Positions 8,409 to 16,647 of a stretch of 64,000 bases of DNA are shown here, piece after piece (position 1 is the first letter of the stretch; each line of letters opens with the position of its first letter). The stretch lies in the NCBI RefSeq assembly GCF_900659615.1, contig NZ_CAACUY010000002.1:113071-177070 (forward strand), given 5' to 3'. The stretch comes from Actinomadura fibrosa. Lineage in GTDB: Bacteria > Actinomycetota > Actinomycetes > Streptosporangiales > Streptosporangiaceae. Below the pieces are notes generated by a model that was not told where the DNA came from, did no database searches, and saw only the letters and a program-made list of their open reading frames with translations. Position numbers and translations under genes: made by a program.

Positions 8409-8567
8409 ATGAAGAAGTGGGAGTACGCGACCGTTCCGCTGCTGGTGCACGCGACCAAGCAGATCCTTGACAACTGGGGACAGGACGGGTGGGAGCTCGT
8501 CACCGTCCTCCCGGGTCCGAACCCGGAGAACCTTGTGGCGTACTTCAAGCGCGAGGTGCAGTCCTAG
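8409..8567 (+). CDS. Small DUF4177 protein
   Basis: A 52-residue protein, MKKWEYATVPLLVHATKQIL..., with WGQDGWELVTVLPGPNPENLVAYFKR. This is the DUF4177 pattern: a WEY start, then a DGWELV core, then a final aromatic beta strand. The function is unknown. Its stop is directly followed by the ATG of the RidA gene with no gap, so the two are translationally coupled. A protein of this size stands in the same place, before RidA, in the mycobacterial locus (Rv3678A). Confidence 0.85.
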   Translation: MKKWEYATVPLLVHATKQILDNWGQDGWELVTVLPGPNPENLVAYFKREVQS

Positions 8568-9032
8568 ATGGCCGGCACGCCGGAGGAGCGCATCGCCGAA
8601 CTGGGGCTGGAGCTGCCGGAAGTCGTAGCGCCGGCCGGATCGTACGTGCCGACCGCGCGGACGGGCTCGCTCGTGTACACGGCCGGGCAGGTCCCGATGG
8701 TCGAGGGGAAGCTGACCGTCACCGGCAAGGTCGGCGCGGAGGTCACGCCCGAGCAGGCCGCCGAGCAGGCGCGGATCTGCGCGCTGAACGCGCTCGCCGC
8801 ACTGAAGGCCGAGATCGGCGAGCTGTCGCGGGTCGTCCGGATCGTGAAGGTGGTCGGGTTCGTGGCGAGCACGCCGGACTTCACCGGCCAGCCGAAGGTG
8901 ATCAACGGGGCCAGCGATCTGCTCGGCGAGGTGTTCGGGGAGGCCGGGCGGCACGCGCGCAGCGCCGTCGGCGTCGCCGCGCTGCCGCTGGACGCCGCCG
9001 TCGAGGTGGAGCTGATCGCCGAGGTCTCCTGA
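8568..9032 (+). CDS. RidA (YjgF/YER057c) family protein
   Basis: A 154-residue enamine/imine deaminase-like protein. The fold signature is clear: SYVPTARTGSLVYTAGQVPMVEGKL at the start, TPEQAAEQARICALNALAALKAEIGEL in the helix, VVRIVKVVGFVASTPDFTGQPKVINGASDLL, and finally HARSAVGVAALPLDAAVEVELIAEV. The invariant Arg of active RidA proteins is matched by R in GRHARSAVGV. RidA hydrolyses reactive enamines formed by PLP enzymes. This longer, YjgH-like actinobacterial type sits beside DUF4177 in mycobacteria too. Whether it deaminates enamines is inferred. Confidence 0.88.
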   Translation: MAGTPEERIAELGLELPEVVAPAGSYVPTARTGSLVYTAGQVPMVEGKLTVTGKVGAEVTPEQAAEQARICALNALAALKAEIGELSRVVRIVKVVGFVASTPDFTGQPKVINGASDLLGEVFGEAGRHARSAVGVAALPLDAAVEVELIAEVS

Positions 9033-9097
9033 CGCCCGCCCGATGACCCCTGCCGAGGACGGGTCGCCGGCCGTGCGGCCGGTTCCGACGCGCGCTC

Positions 9098-9129
9098 TTG
9101 ACGGAACGCCATTCGGTATGTCCGAATGG
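9098..9129. promoter_or_regulatory. Inverted repeat next to a TTGACG element upstream of the NUDIX gene
   Basis: A TTGACG hexamer at 9098-9103 is followed by a perfect 8-bp inverted repeat CCATTCGG-TATGT-CCGAATGG at 9109-9129, over the place where a -10 box would lie. This looks like a promoter with an overlapping operator, 36 bases before the NUDIX start. No regulator can be named. Confidence 0.4.
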
Positions 9130-9164
9130 GCCGCCATGAGCATCGATGACTGGGCCGGGCGCCG

Positions 9165-10010
9165 GTGAACGGGCTGAAGCTGCCGGCGGAACTGCGGGAC
9201 CGGATCCTGGCCTTCCGGGACGGGCGGATGGAGCCCGTCCCGGCGCGGCACGCGGCGACCGTGGTCGTGCTCCGCGACCACGCGGAGCACGGCCTCCAGG
9301 CGTTCATGCTGCGGCGGGTGCGGTCCATGGCGTTCGCGCCCGGCGCCTACGTCTTCCCGGGCGGCGGCGTCGATCCGCGCGACGGCGAGACCGCGCTGGC
9401 CTGGGCGGGCCCGTCCCCCGCCGAGTGGGGCGCCGCGTTCAACGCGGACGAGAAGCTCGCCCGGGAGCTGGTCTGCGCGGCCGTCCGCGAGACGTTCGAG
9501 GAGAGCCTCGTGCTGCTCGCCGGGCCGACGGACGCGTCGGTCGTGGACGACACGCGCGGCGACGGCTGGGAGGCCGACCGGCGGGCGCTGCTGGACCGTT
9601 CCCAGTCCTTCGCGGCGTTCCTCGACCGGCGCGGCCTCGTCCTCCGCTCCGACCTGCTGCGCCCCTGGGCGCACTGGGTGACGCCGCTGATCGAGCCGAA
9701 GCGCTACGACACGCGCTTCTTCGTCGCCGCGATGCCGCCCGGGCAGCGGGCGCGGGACGTCAGCACCGAGGCGGACCAGGTGGCCTGGGTCCGTCCGGCG
9801 GAGGCCGCCGAGAAGGCGCGGCGGGGTGAGTGGTTCATGCTGCCGCCCACGCTGGCGACGCTGGCCGAGCTGGCGGAGTTCGAGACCGTCGCGGACGTGC
9901 TGGCCGCGCCCCGCGAGATCAGGGTCCTGGAGCCCACGGCCGAGATCGTGGACGGCGAGGCCTACCTCGTCCTGCCCGAGGACGTCGCGCAGCACTACCC
10001 GGGAGGATGA
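9165..10010 (+). CDS. NUDIX hydrolase (NUDT19-like, long loop form)
   Basis: A 281-residue NUDIX protein. After AATVVVLRD and the QAFMLRRVRSMAFAPGAYVFPGGGVDPRD start of the fold, the Nudix box is split by a loop of about 40 residues (LAWAGPSPAEWGAAF...) before RETFEESLVLLAG. This arrangement is seen in NUDT19 and related acyl-CoA or nucleotide diphosphatases. The REtfEE residues for metal binding are present. It starts at GTG 9165 without a strong ribosome site. It is followed within a short distance by the metallo-beta-lactamase gene on the same strand and is likely in one operon with it. Confidence 0.86.
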   Translation: MNGLKLPAELRDRILAFRDGRMEPVPARHAATVVVLRDHAEHGLQAFMLRRVRSMAFAPGAYVFPGGGVDPRDGETALAWAGPSPAEWGAAFNADEKLARELVCAAVRETFEESLVLLAGPTDASVVDDTRGDGWEADRRALLDRSQSFAAFLDRRGLVLRSDLLRPWAHWVTPLIEPKRYDTRFFVAAMPPGQRARDVSTEADQVAWVRPAEAAEKARRGEWFMLPPTLATLAELAEFETVADVLAAPREIRVLEPTAEIVDGEAYLVLPEDVAQHYPGG

Positions 10011-10191
10011 GCCGGCCGTGTCCCCGCGCCGCCCGCCGGTCCGCCTCCCGCGAGCACTCGCCCGCCGGACGGCCCCGCTGTCCCGGGCCGTCCTGTGGCG
10101 CCTCGCGGGGACGTCGGCGCTGCGCCACCTCGACCGGCTCGGCTGGAACCCGGCCCGGCACCCCGATTCCGGCTCGGGCAGGATGGGTGGA

Positions 10192-10977
10192 ATGAGCGAG
10201 ATCGACGGGATGGGAACGGAACGGGCCTTCTGCGTGCTGGCGCCGAACCCGTCCGCGATGACCCTGGACGGCACCAACACCTGGATCATCGCCGAGCCCG
10301 GCGCCGACGAGGCCGTGGTCGTCGACCCGGGCCCGAAGGACGGCAAGCACCTCAAGCGCGTCGTGGACACGGTCGCGTCCCAGGGGCGTCGGGTCGGGCT
10401 CGTCCTGCTCACGCACGGGCACCCCGACCACGCCGCCGGAGCCGTCAAGTTCGCCGAGATGGCCGGACGCGGGACCAAGGTGCGGGCGCTCGACCCCCGG
10501 CACCGGCTCGGCGACGAGGGCCTGGCGGAAGGCGACGTCGTCACCACCGGCGGCCTCGAACTCCAGATCATGGAGACGCCCGGCCACACCGACGACTCGC
10601 TGACGTTCTGGCTGCCGGCGGACGGCGCCGTCCTCACCGGCGACACCGTCCTCGGCTACGGGACGACGGTGCTGGAGGGCGCGCTCGGCGACTACCTGAG
10701 CTCCCTGGACCGGCTCCGCGCCTTCTCCGCCGAGGTCGAGGCCGCCACCATCCTGCCCGGTCACGGACCCAAGCTGGACGATCCCCTCGCGGCCCTCGAC
10801 CACTACATCGACCACCGCCGCGAGCGCCTTGCCCAGGTGGAGGCCGCCATCGCCGCCGGGGCCCGCACGCCGCGGGAGGTCGTCGAGCGCGTCTACGCGG
10901 ACGTCGACAGGTCCCTCTGGCCGGCGGCCGAATGGTCCGTCCGGTCGCAGATGGAGTACCTGGAGTCCCGCCGGTAG
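10192..10977 (+). CDS. Metallo-beta-lactamase-fold hydrolase (LACTB2-like)
   Basis: A 261-residue MBL-fold protein. The motif LLTHGHPDHAAGA supplies the HxHxDH zinc ligands; later ligands are in METPGHTDDS, LTGDTVLG and ILPGHGP. NPSAMTLDGTNTWII at the N terminus and the winged C-terminal helix domain HRRERLAQVEAAIAAG match LACTB2-type hydrolases. The same frame is open upstream to GTG 10018, which has GGAGG 11 bases before it; using that start would add 58 basic, Arg/Pro-rich residues. ATG 10192 is preferred because family members begin near here. It corresponds in position to Rv3677c beside crp. The substrate is unknown. Confidence 0.86.
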   Translation: MSEIDGMGTERAFCVLAPNPSAMTLDGTNTWIIAEPGADEAVVVDPGPKDGKHLKRVVDTVASQGRRVGLVLLTHGHPDHAAGAVKFAEMAGRGTKVRALDPRHRLGDEGLAEGDVVTTGGLELQIMETPGHTDDSLTFWLPADGAVLTGDTVLGYGTTVLEGALGDYLSSLDRLRAFSAEVEAATILPGHGPKLDDPLAALDHYIDHRRERLAQVEAAIAAGARTPREVVERVYADVDRSLWPAAEWSVRSQMEYLESRR

Positions 10978-11035
10978 GGCCGGGCGCGCCCGGTGGGGCC
11001 AGGCCGCCGGTAGGGCCGGGTCGCCGGTAGGGCCG
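10968..11035. repeat. GCCGGTAGGGCCGGG repeats after the MBL gene
   Basis: The stretch CGCCGGTAGGGCCGGG occurs three times (about 10969, 11000 and 11021) between the last codons of the MBL gene and the terminator hairpin. The first copy includes the stop codon. It appears to be slippage-derived and has no visible function. Confidence 0.55.
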
Positions 11036-11062
11036 GGCGGGGCGCTCAGGGGGCGCCCCGCC
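11036..11062. terminator. Hairpin between the MBL gene and crp (convergent)
   Basis: GGCGGGGCGC and its perfect complement enclose a 7-base loop, six bases from the end of the reverse-strand crp gene and 58 bases after the MBL stop. It is suited to ending both transcripts. Confidence 0.7.
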
Positions 11063-11068
11063 GGGGGC

Positions 11069-11755
11069 TTACTTGGAGCGCTTGCGGAGCCGCTCGATGT
11101 CGAGGATCACGACGGCCCGCGCCTCGATGCGCAGCCAGTTGCGCTGCGCGAAGTCGGCCAGCGCCTTGTTGACCGTCTCGCGGGACGCGCCGACGAGCTG
11201 CGCCAGCTCCTCCTGCGTGAGGTCGTGGTGCACGTGCAGGCCCGCCTCGGACGGCTGGCCGAACCGCTCGGCCAGGTCGAGCAGCGCCTTCGCCACCCGC
11301 CCGGGGACGTCGGTGAACACCAGGTCGGCCATCACGTCGTTCGTCTTGCGCAGCCGCTGGGCGAGCGCCCGCAGCAGCTGGACGGCCACCTCCGGGTGGC
11401 CCGTCAGCCACGGCCGCAGGTCGTCGTGCCCGAGTCCGGCCAGCCGGCACTCGGTGACGGCGATCGCGCTCGCGGTGCGCGGCCGCGGGTCGAAGAGCGA
11501 CAGCTCGCCGAACATCTCGCTCGGGCCGAGCACGCTCAGCAGGTTCTCCCGGCCGTCCGGCGCCGTCCGGGTCAGCTTGATCTTGCCCTCCAGCACCACG
11601 TACAGGCGGTCGCCCGTCTCGCCCTCGTTGAAGAGCGTCTGACCGCGCGCCAGCCGCACCTCCGTCACGTTGGCGCGCAGCGCCTTGGCGCCCTGCTCGT
11701 CGAGGGCCTCGAAGAGCGGGGCTCTGCTCAGAACGTCCACGTCGCGGTCGGTCAC
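11069..11755 (-). CDS. crp: CRP/FNR-family cAMP receptor-type regulator
   Basis: A 228-residue CRP. The cyclic-nucleotide domain contains LYVVLEGKIKLTRTAPDGRENLLSVLG and the phosphate-binding cassette GEXXLF-x-R-P-R-T-A (FGELSLFDPRPRTASAIA). The C-terminal winged helix has LTQEELAQLVGASRETVNKAL as the recognition helix. This matches Streptomyces Crp (SCO3571) and mycobacterial Crp (Rv3676) closely. GTG 11755 is chosen because GAGGAGGAG precedes it at good spacing; an open frame continues upstream but lacks such support. It is divergent from nth, with a CRP-like box between. It probably senses cAMP and controls carbon and developmental genes, including itself. Confidence 0.93.
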   Translation of the reverse strand: MTDRDVDVLSRAPLFEALDEQGAKALRANVTEVRLARGQTLFNEGETGDRLYVVLEGKIKLTRTAPDGRENLLSVLGPSEMFGELSLFDPRPRTASAIAVTECRLAGLGHDDLRPWLTGHPEVAVQLLRALAQRLRKTNDVMADLVFTDVPGRVAKALLDLAERFGQPSEAGLHVHHDLTQEELAQLVGASRETVNKALADFAQRNWLRIEARAVVILDIERLRKRSK

Positions 11756-11786
11756 GCTTCTCCTCCTCGAACACCTACACCCATAG

Positions 11787-11802
11787 TGTGACCTACGTCC
11801 CA
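11787..11802. promoter_or_regulatory. CRP-like binding box in the crp/nth intergenic region
   Basis: TGTGACCTACGTCCCA matches the actinobacterial CRP consensus TGTGA-N6-TCACA at nine of ten defined bases. It lies 32 bases upstream of the crp GTG and in front of nth, which suits autoregulation. Binding is inferred from sequence only. Confidence 0.5.
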
Positions 11803-11867
11803 CCGCGTGCGTGAAGGTAGGGTCACGGCGCGCCGAAACGCGGGACCGAACACGTACCCTTGCCCTC

Positions 11868-12614
11868 GTGCCTCGCAACGGTAGTCCCGCGCCCGCGGCG
11901 GCGCCCCGGCGGCCCCGGGACGAAACGCGCCTCGCCCTCGTCCGCCGTGCTCGGCGGATCAATCGCGAGCTCGCCGCGCAATACCCCGACGCCCACTGTG
12001 AGCTGGACTTCACGAATCCACTTGAGCTGTTGGTCGCCACGATCCTGTCCGCCCAGTGTACGGACCGCCGGGTGAATGCCGTCACACCGGTCCTCTTCGC
12101 CCGTTACCGGACGGCCGAGGACTACGCCGCCGCCGACCGGGAGGAACTCGAAACGATCATCCAGCCGACGGGCTTCTTCCGCGCCAAGGCGAACAACATC
12201 CTGAAGCTCGGCCACGAGCTGAGCGAGCGGTACGGCGGCGAGGTCCCCGGGCGGCTGAAGGACCTCGTGACGCTGCCCGGCGTCGGCCGCAAGACGGCCA
12301 ACGTCGTCCTCGGCAACGCGTTCGACGTCCCGGGCATCACCGTCGACACCCACTTCGGCCGCCTCGCGCGCCGCTTCGGCTGGACGGCCGAGGAGGACCC
12401 GGTGAAGGTCGAGCAGGAGGTCGGCGAGCTGATCCCCCGCAAGGACTGGACGATGCTGTCGCACCGGCTGATCTGGCACGGCCGCCGCATCTGCCACGCG
12501 CGCCGTCCCGCCTGCGGGGCCTGCCCGATCGCCCAGCTCTGCCCGTCGTTCGGCGAGGGCCCGACCGACGAGGCCACCGCGCGCAAGCTGGTGAAGGCGG
12601 GGCCGTTCTCCTGA
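11868..12614 (+). CDS. nth: Endonuclease III
   Basis: A DNA glycosylase/AP lyase for oxidised pyrimidines in base excision repair. The helix-hairpin-helix [17 protein letters not shown] carries the catalytic Lys, and [13 protein letters not shown] carries the catalytic Asp. The C terminus has the four-cysteine [4Fe-4S] loop C-x6-C-x2-C-x5-C ([18 protein letters not shown]). [17 protein letters not shown] is the typical N-terminal helix. The start is uncertain: GTG 11868 gives a 20-residue basic tail like that of Streptomyces homologues, while GTG 11811 would add 19 residues; neither has a clear ribosome site. The position beside crp is conserved across actinobacteria. Confidence 0.94.
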   Translation: MPRNGSPAPAAAPRRPRDETRLALVRRARRINRELAAQYPDAHCELDFTNPLELLVATILSAQCTDRRVNAVTPVLFARYRTAEDYAAADREELETIIQPTGFFRAKANNILKLGHELSERYGGEVPGRLKDLVTLPGVGRKTANVVLGNAFDVPGITVDTHFGRLARRFGWTAEEDPVKVEQEVGELIPRKDWTMLSHRLIWHGRRICHARRPACGACPIAQLCPSFGEGPTDEATARKLVKAGPFS

Positions 12615-12669
12615 GCCGCCACCATCGCGTTCCGGGAAGTTACACGGACCTTCCGGAGTTGGGACTGGC

Positions 12670-13329
12670 GTGACCGAGACAGCATCCCCCTGCCCGCCGT
12701 GGCTCGACCGTTTCCGTGCCCAGGCGCCGCTGATGCCGGTCCCGCAGGTCTTCGAGCCCGCCGCGGACGCGCGCGCCGCCGCCGTCCTCATCCTCTTCGG
12801 CGAGGGCCCGGACGGCCCGGACATCCTGCTCACCGAGCGGGCCGCCACCCTCAACAAGCACGCAGGGCAGCCCGCGTTCCCCGGGGGCCGCATCGACCCG
12901 GAGGACAGCGGACCCGTCGCGGCGGCGCTCCGCGAGGCGTGGGAGGAGGCGGGCGTCGACCCGGCGGGCGTCGACGTCCTCTGCACCCTGCCGGAGCTGT
13001 ACCTGGCGCACAGCGAGCACCGGGTCACGCCCGTGGCGGGCTGGTGGCGCGAACCGTCCGACATCGCCCCCGGCCACCCGGGCGAGGTCGCCCTGGTCGC
13101 GCGCGTCCCGATCAGCGAGCTGACCGACCCGGCGAACCGGCTCGCCCTCCGGCACCCGTCCGGCCGGGGCTACGGGCCCGCGTTCCGCGTCCGCGACATG
13201 CTGGTCTGGGGGTTCACCGCGGCGCTCCTCGACCAGGTGCTCGTGGCGGGCGGCTGGGACCGTCCGTGGGACACCGCCCGCGTCGAGGAACTGCCTCCCG
13301 AGGTCCTGAATCCCGCGCTGCGCGGCTGA
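12670..13329 (+). CDS. NUDIX hydrolase, CoA-pyrophosphatase-like
   Basis: A 219-residue NUDIX protein with the CoA-pyrophosphatase signature ILLTERAATLNKHAGQPAFPGGRIDPED (the L-x-x-H-x-GQ-x-x-FPGG type), followed by the Nudix box ALREAWEEAGVD, which has the REXXEE metal ligands. Such enzymes cleave CoA or its oxidised derivatives to 3'-phosphoadenylate and acyl-phosphopantetheine. GTG 12670 has a GGAG stretch about ten bases upstream. It stands between nth and marP as Rv3672c does. The thioredoxin-like gene that lies between nth and this gene in mycobacteria is absent here. Confidence 0.88.
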   Translation: MTETASPCPPWLDRFRAQAPLMPVPQVFEPAADARAAAVLILFGEGPDGPDILLTERAATLNKHAGQPAFPGGRIDPEDSGPVAAALREAWEEAGVDPAGVDVLCTLPELYLAHSEHRVTPVAGWWREPSDIAPGHPGEVALVARVPISELTDPANRLALRHPSGRGYGPAFRVRDMLVWGFTAALLDQVLVAGGWDRPWDTARVEELPPEVLNPALRG

Positions 13330-13487
13330 CCCGCCCGCGCCGCCGCGCAGCCGCAGGTCAGGCGGTTCTTCTCATCCCAGGCGCGTACGGCGGCGGCCCG
13401 GTGTCGCACCGGGCGGCTACGTGACGCGGCGAAACCTCGTACGGCGAGGGGACGTCGGCAGGGGTCGCCGCGCTATACGGTGAAGCG

Positions 13488-14684
13488 GTGCTGCACGACC
13501 ACCTTCTCGACCTCATCCTCCTCGTGCTCGTCGTGCTTTTCGGTGTCTCGGGCTACCGGCAGGGCTTCATCGTCAGCCTGCTGAGCTTCGTGGGATTCGT
13601 CGGCGGCGGGGTCGTGGGCGTGCTCATCGCCCCGCCGATCGCGGAGGCGGCGGTGAACGGCGCCGCGCAGCAGGCCCTGCTCGCCATCGTGATCGCCTTC
13701 CTGTCCGCGACGCTCGGGCAGCTGATCGCCTCCTCGCTCGGCGCCGTCCTGCGCAACCGCGTGACCGGCATGAACGCGCGCACCGCCGACGCGGTCGGCG
13801 GCACCTTCGTCAGCGCGCTGTCGCTGCTCATCGTCGCGTGGTTCTTCGGGAACCTCGTCGCGAACTCCGAGTTCAAGCCCGTCCGGACGCAGGTCAAGGG
13901 CTCGTCCATCATCAAGGGCATCGACGACGTCATGCCGAGCCAGGCGCAGACCTGGTTCACCTCGTTCCAGGGGTTCGTGAAGAGCAGCGAGTTCCCGCAG
14001 GTCTTCAACGGCCTCGGCGGCGAGTCGGTGGTCCAGGTGCCGCCGCCGGACGACTCGATCCTCAGCACCGACGCGCTCCGCGCGGCCCGGCGCAGCATCG
14101 TCAAGGTCGTCAGCACCGCGCCGCAGTGCCAGCGCCGGATCGAGGGCACGGGCTTCGTGTTCGCGCCCGAGCACATCATGACCAACGCGCACGTCGTCGC
14201 CGGCGCCCAGGGCGCGTCCACCGTCGCCTCGACGACCGGATCCACGAACCGCGGCCGCGTCGTCCTGTACGACCCGAAGCGCGACGTCGCGATCCTGTAC
14301 GTGCCGGGCCTGGAGGCCCCGCCGCTGAAGTTCGTCGGCTCCGCGCGGGTGCGCGACGACGCCATCATCGCCGGGTTCCCGAAGAACCGGCCGTTCCGCA
14401 CCGGCGCCGCCCGCATCCGCGCGCGGCAGACCGCCCGCGGCCCGGACATCTACCACAGCGGCCAGGTCAGCCGCGAGATCTACGCGATCCGCGGCCTCGT
14501 GGAGCCGGGCAACTCCGGCGGCCCGCTCCTGTCCAAGGACGGCCGCGTCTACGGCGTCATCTTCGCGGCGGCGCTCGACACCCCGTCCACGGGGTACGCG
14601 CTCACTGCGGAGGAGGTCTCGCCCGATGCGCGGGAAGGCGCGTCCCTCACGTCCCCCGTGTCCACCCAGAGCTGCTCTGACTGA
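13488..14684 (+). CDS. marP: Membrane-anchored serine protease, MarP family
   Basis: A 398-residue protein with an N-terminal CvpA-like membrane domain of four segments (residues 7-125) and a periplasmic trypsin-like domain. The triad is H235 (MTNAHVV), D266 (PKRDVAILYV) and S343 (PGNSGGPLL). Two lone cysteines, C214 and C396, are placed like the regulatory disulfide of M. tuberculosis MarP (C214/C395). In that organism MarP is needed for acid resistance and cleaves a peptidoglycan hydrolase. The start is GTG 13488, without a strong ribosome site. The neighbours match those of Rv3671c on both sides. A role in envelope stress is therefore likely; the partner substrate is not in the window. Confidence 0.9.
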   Translation: MLHDHLLDLILLVLVVLFGVSGYRQGFIVSLLSFVGFVGGGVVGVLIAPPIAEAAVNGAAQQALLAIVIAFLSATLGQLIASSLGAVLRNRVTGMNARTADAVGGTFVSALSLLIVAWFFGNLVANSEFKPVRTQVKGSSIIKGIDDVMPSQAQTWFTSFQGFVKSSEFPQVFNGLGGESVVQVPPPDDSILSTDALRAARRSIVKVVSTAPQCQRRIEGTGFVFAPEHIMTNAHVVAGAQGASTVASTTGSTNRGRVVLYDPKRDVAILYVPGLEAPPLKFVGSARVRDDAIIAGFPKNRPFRTGAARIRARQTARGPDIYHSGQVSREIYAIRGLVEPGNSGGPLLSKDGRVYGVIFAAALDTPSTGYALTAEEVSPDAREGASLTSPVSTQSCSD

Positions 14685-14691
14685 CCGGAGC

Positions 14692-15144
14692 TCAGCCGTT
14701 CGTAAGCCTGAGGGCGATGGGACCGTCCTCAGGCTGCTTGGCCAGTTTCCGCGCGCGCTGGACGACACCCTCCACGTGGACACCGTGCGGAGGGGACGCC
14801 TTGTACGCTTCCAGGCGGTCCGCGGAACGGCTCAGGAGGGCTTGCGCTCCCTTGGCGTTCCCACGGCGCATGTGGGTGATGCCGACGGCGACCTGGGCGA
14901 GACCCCGCCACAGCTCCCGCTCGTCCTCCGGAGCGGCCTTCCAGACCGCCTCCAGGACCTCGTGCGCGTGGAAGGGACGGTCGGCGTCTAGCAACCGCTG
15001 CGCCTCCGCCAGCGCCTCCACCGGCTCCATGTCGAGGTCGTCCGGCATGGTCGGCACTCCAGTGGCGCCGTGCGGCAGCGGCCGCCCGTACGCGTCACGA
15101 GGCCGCGCGTTCCGCGGCCGTCCAGCCTCGTCCCGGTCACGCAT
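14692..15144 (-). CDS. DUF309 protein
   Basis: A 150-residue protein. The DUF309 motif RPFHAHEVLEAVWK is followed by ERELWRGLAQVAVGITHMRRGNAKGAQALLSRSADRLE, a small helical bundle with conserved His and Glu residues; the function is unknown. The N-terminal segment RDRDEAGRPRNARPRDAYGRPLPHG is also found in Streptomyces members, so ATG 15144 is favoured, although ATG 15048 has the better ribosome site (GGAG at eight bases). It is convergent with marP, eight bases apart. Confidence 0.84.
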   Translation of the reverse strand: MRDRDEAGRPRNARPRDAYGRPLPHGATGVPTMPDDLDMEPVEALAEAQRLLDADRPFHAHEVLEAVWKAAPEDERELWRGLAQVAVGITHMRRGNAKGAQALLSRSADRLEAYKASPPHGVHVEGVVQRARKLAKQPEDGPIALRLTNG

Positions 15145-15195
15145 CACTCCACGCTACGCGCCGGACGGATCCACCGAAGCAGGCGGGAGCCCGGG

Positions 15196-16119
15196 TCAGC
15201 GCTCGGGTTCGGGATCGGCCAGCCAGCCGAGCAACTGCGCGTCGAACGCGTGCGGACGCTCTTCATGAGGGAAGTGCCCCGCCCCCTCGATCAGCTTCCA
15301 GCGGTAGGGACCGGCGACGTACCGGCCGGACCCCTGCGCACTGCCGGGGAGCGTGCAGGTGTCGAGCGCACCGTGCAACTGGAGAGTAGGAGCCTGGATG
15401 GGAGTGCGCATCCTGTGCGCGTACCGGATGCCGTCCGGACGGGGCTGGGACCGGATCAGCCAGCGGTGGTACTCCAGAGCGCAGTGCGCCGTCCCGGGGA
15501 TCTGCACGGCCTTGCGGAACATCCGCTCCGACCGCTCGTCGGGCCAGCCCGGCCCCGACCACTCGTGCAGGAGCCGGCCCACCAGCGCCGCGTCGTCACG
15601 GAGCAGGCGCCGCTCCGGCCACATCGGGACCTGGAAGCCGAGCGTGTGCCGCGTCGCCCAGCCCTGCCCGCGCGGGTCCCCCCGGACGGACTGCCGCAGC
15701 CGCAGCGGATGCGGCGCGCTCACCACGGCCAGCCGCTGGACGATCTTCGGGTGGTAGACGGCCATCGTCCACGCCAGCAGCCCGCCCCAGTCGTGCCCCA
15801 CCACGATCGCGCCGGCCTCCCCCAGCGCGCGCACGAGCCCGGCGGCGTCCCCGGCCAGCGTGACCAGGTCGTAGCCGCGTGGCGGCTTGTCGCTCCCGCC
15901 GTACCCGCGCAAGTCGATCGCCGCCGCGCGGAAGCCCGCGGCCGGCAGCGAGACCAGCTGGTTGTGCCACGACCACCAGAACTCGGGAAAACCGTGCAGC
16001 AGCAGGACGAGCGGCCCGTCACCGGCCTCGGCGACATGGAACCGCGTCCCGCCCGCGCTGACCGCGCGGTGGGTCCACGGTCCGTCGGCCTCGATCAGCG
16101 ACGTGTCGTGCCCGGCCAT
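15196..16119 (-). CDS. Alpha/beta hydrolase, epoxide hydrolase-like (EphE type)
   Basis: A 307-residue alpha/beta hydrolase. LLLHGFPEFWWSWHNQL holds the HGxP oxyanion motif of epoxide hydrolases. IVVGHDWGGLLAWTMA is the nucleophile elbow with catalytic Asp rather than Ser, and the C-terminal IEGAGHFPHEERP gives the catalytic His. An intervening cap domain contains the usual Trp/Tyr-rich segment. Such enzymes open epoxides to diols. It lies downstream of the holin-like gene with an 8-base gap, and next to marP as ephE (Rv3670) does. The substrate is unknown; haloalkane dehalogenase is less likely because of the HGFPE motif. Confidence 0.86.
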   Translation of the reverse strand: MAGHDTSLIEADGPWTHRAVSAGGTRFHVAEAGDGPLVLLLHGFPEFWWSWHNQLVSLPAAGFRAAAIDLRGYGGSDKPPRGYDLVTLAGDAAGLVRALGEAGAIVVGHDWGGLLAWTMAVYHPKIVQRLAVVSAPHPLRLRQSVRGDPRGQGWATRHTLGFQVPMWPERRLLRDDAALVGRLLHEWSGPGWPDERSERMFRKAVQIPGTAHCALEYHRWLIRSQPRPDGIRYAHRMRTPIQAPTLQLHGALDTCTLPGSAQGSGRYVAGPYRWKLIEGAGHFPHEERPHAFDAQLLGWLADPEPER

Positions 16120-16127
16120 GGCGGTGC

Positions 16128-16559
16128 TCAGTCCTCGATTGCGGGAACGTCCGAGCCGCCGCGGTGCCGCAGCATGGTGAAGTCGTCCTTCAGCGTCCGC
16201 CGCGTCCGCTTCGCGCCCTCGATCTTGCGCATCCGCCAGTAGCCGAAGGCGATCAGGGCGGCGGCGAGCAGCAGGTACACGCCCGCCACGACCAGGAACG
16301 CGGCCCAGTGCCACAGACCGGCCGCGACCAGCCCGTACGCCAGCGCGATCGACAGCAGGATGACGATCAGGCCGCCCATCAGCGCGGCGATCGTGAACAT
16401 CGTGCTGCCGTACGCGGCCTTCTTGGCGTCGGCCTTCAGCTCCAGCTTGGCCAGGTCCATCTCGGCCCTGACCAGGTTGGAGATGTTGCTGGACGCCAGC
16501 GCGACGAGCTCCCCGAGGGACTTGTCCTCCATGCGCTCACCCGGCAGTGCCTCGGACAT
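16128..16559 (-). CDS. Holin-X/DUF1469-like membrane protein
   Basis: A 143-residue protein of the actinobacterial 'phage holin family' (DUF1469). KSLGELVALASSNISNLVRAEMDLAKLELKADAKKA is the conserved amphipathic helix. It is followed by two membrane segments (about residues 53-77 and 83-107) and a basic cytoplasmic tail. ATG 16559 has AAGGAG eight bases upstream; ATG 16592 would add 11 residues. It matches Rv3669 in position between ephE and acs. The family name reflects distant similarity; there is no sign of phage origin. Confidence 0.84.
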   Translation of the reverse strand: MSEALPGERMEDKSLGELVALASSNISNLVRAEMDLAKLELKADAKKAAYGSTMFTIAALMGGLIVILLSIALAYGLVAAGLWHWAAFLVVAGVYLLLAAALIAFGYWRMRKIEGAKRTRRTLKDDFTMLRHRGGSDVPAIED

Positions 16560-16647
16560 ATAGCTTTCTCCTTCCAGAGCCCCGGCTTCCACGCCGTCTC
16601 CCAGCCTGGCAGCCCGATGTTCCGTCCGGCCACCCGGTGTGACCGCA

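Noticed and set aside
15048..15059. Later start for the DUF309 gene with a good ribosome site
   Set aside because: The upstream RDRDEAGRPRNARPRD segment appears in related Streptomyces proteins, so the longer form is preferred.
16128..16559. Phage holin as a sign of a prophage
   Set aside because: No other phage gene is present and the gene stands in a conserved chromosomal neighbourhood; the family name is historical.
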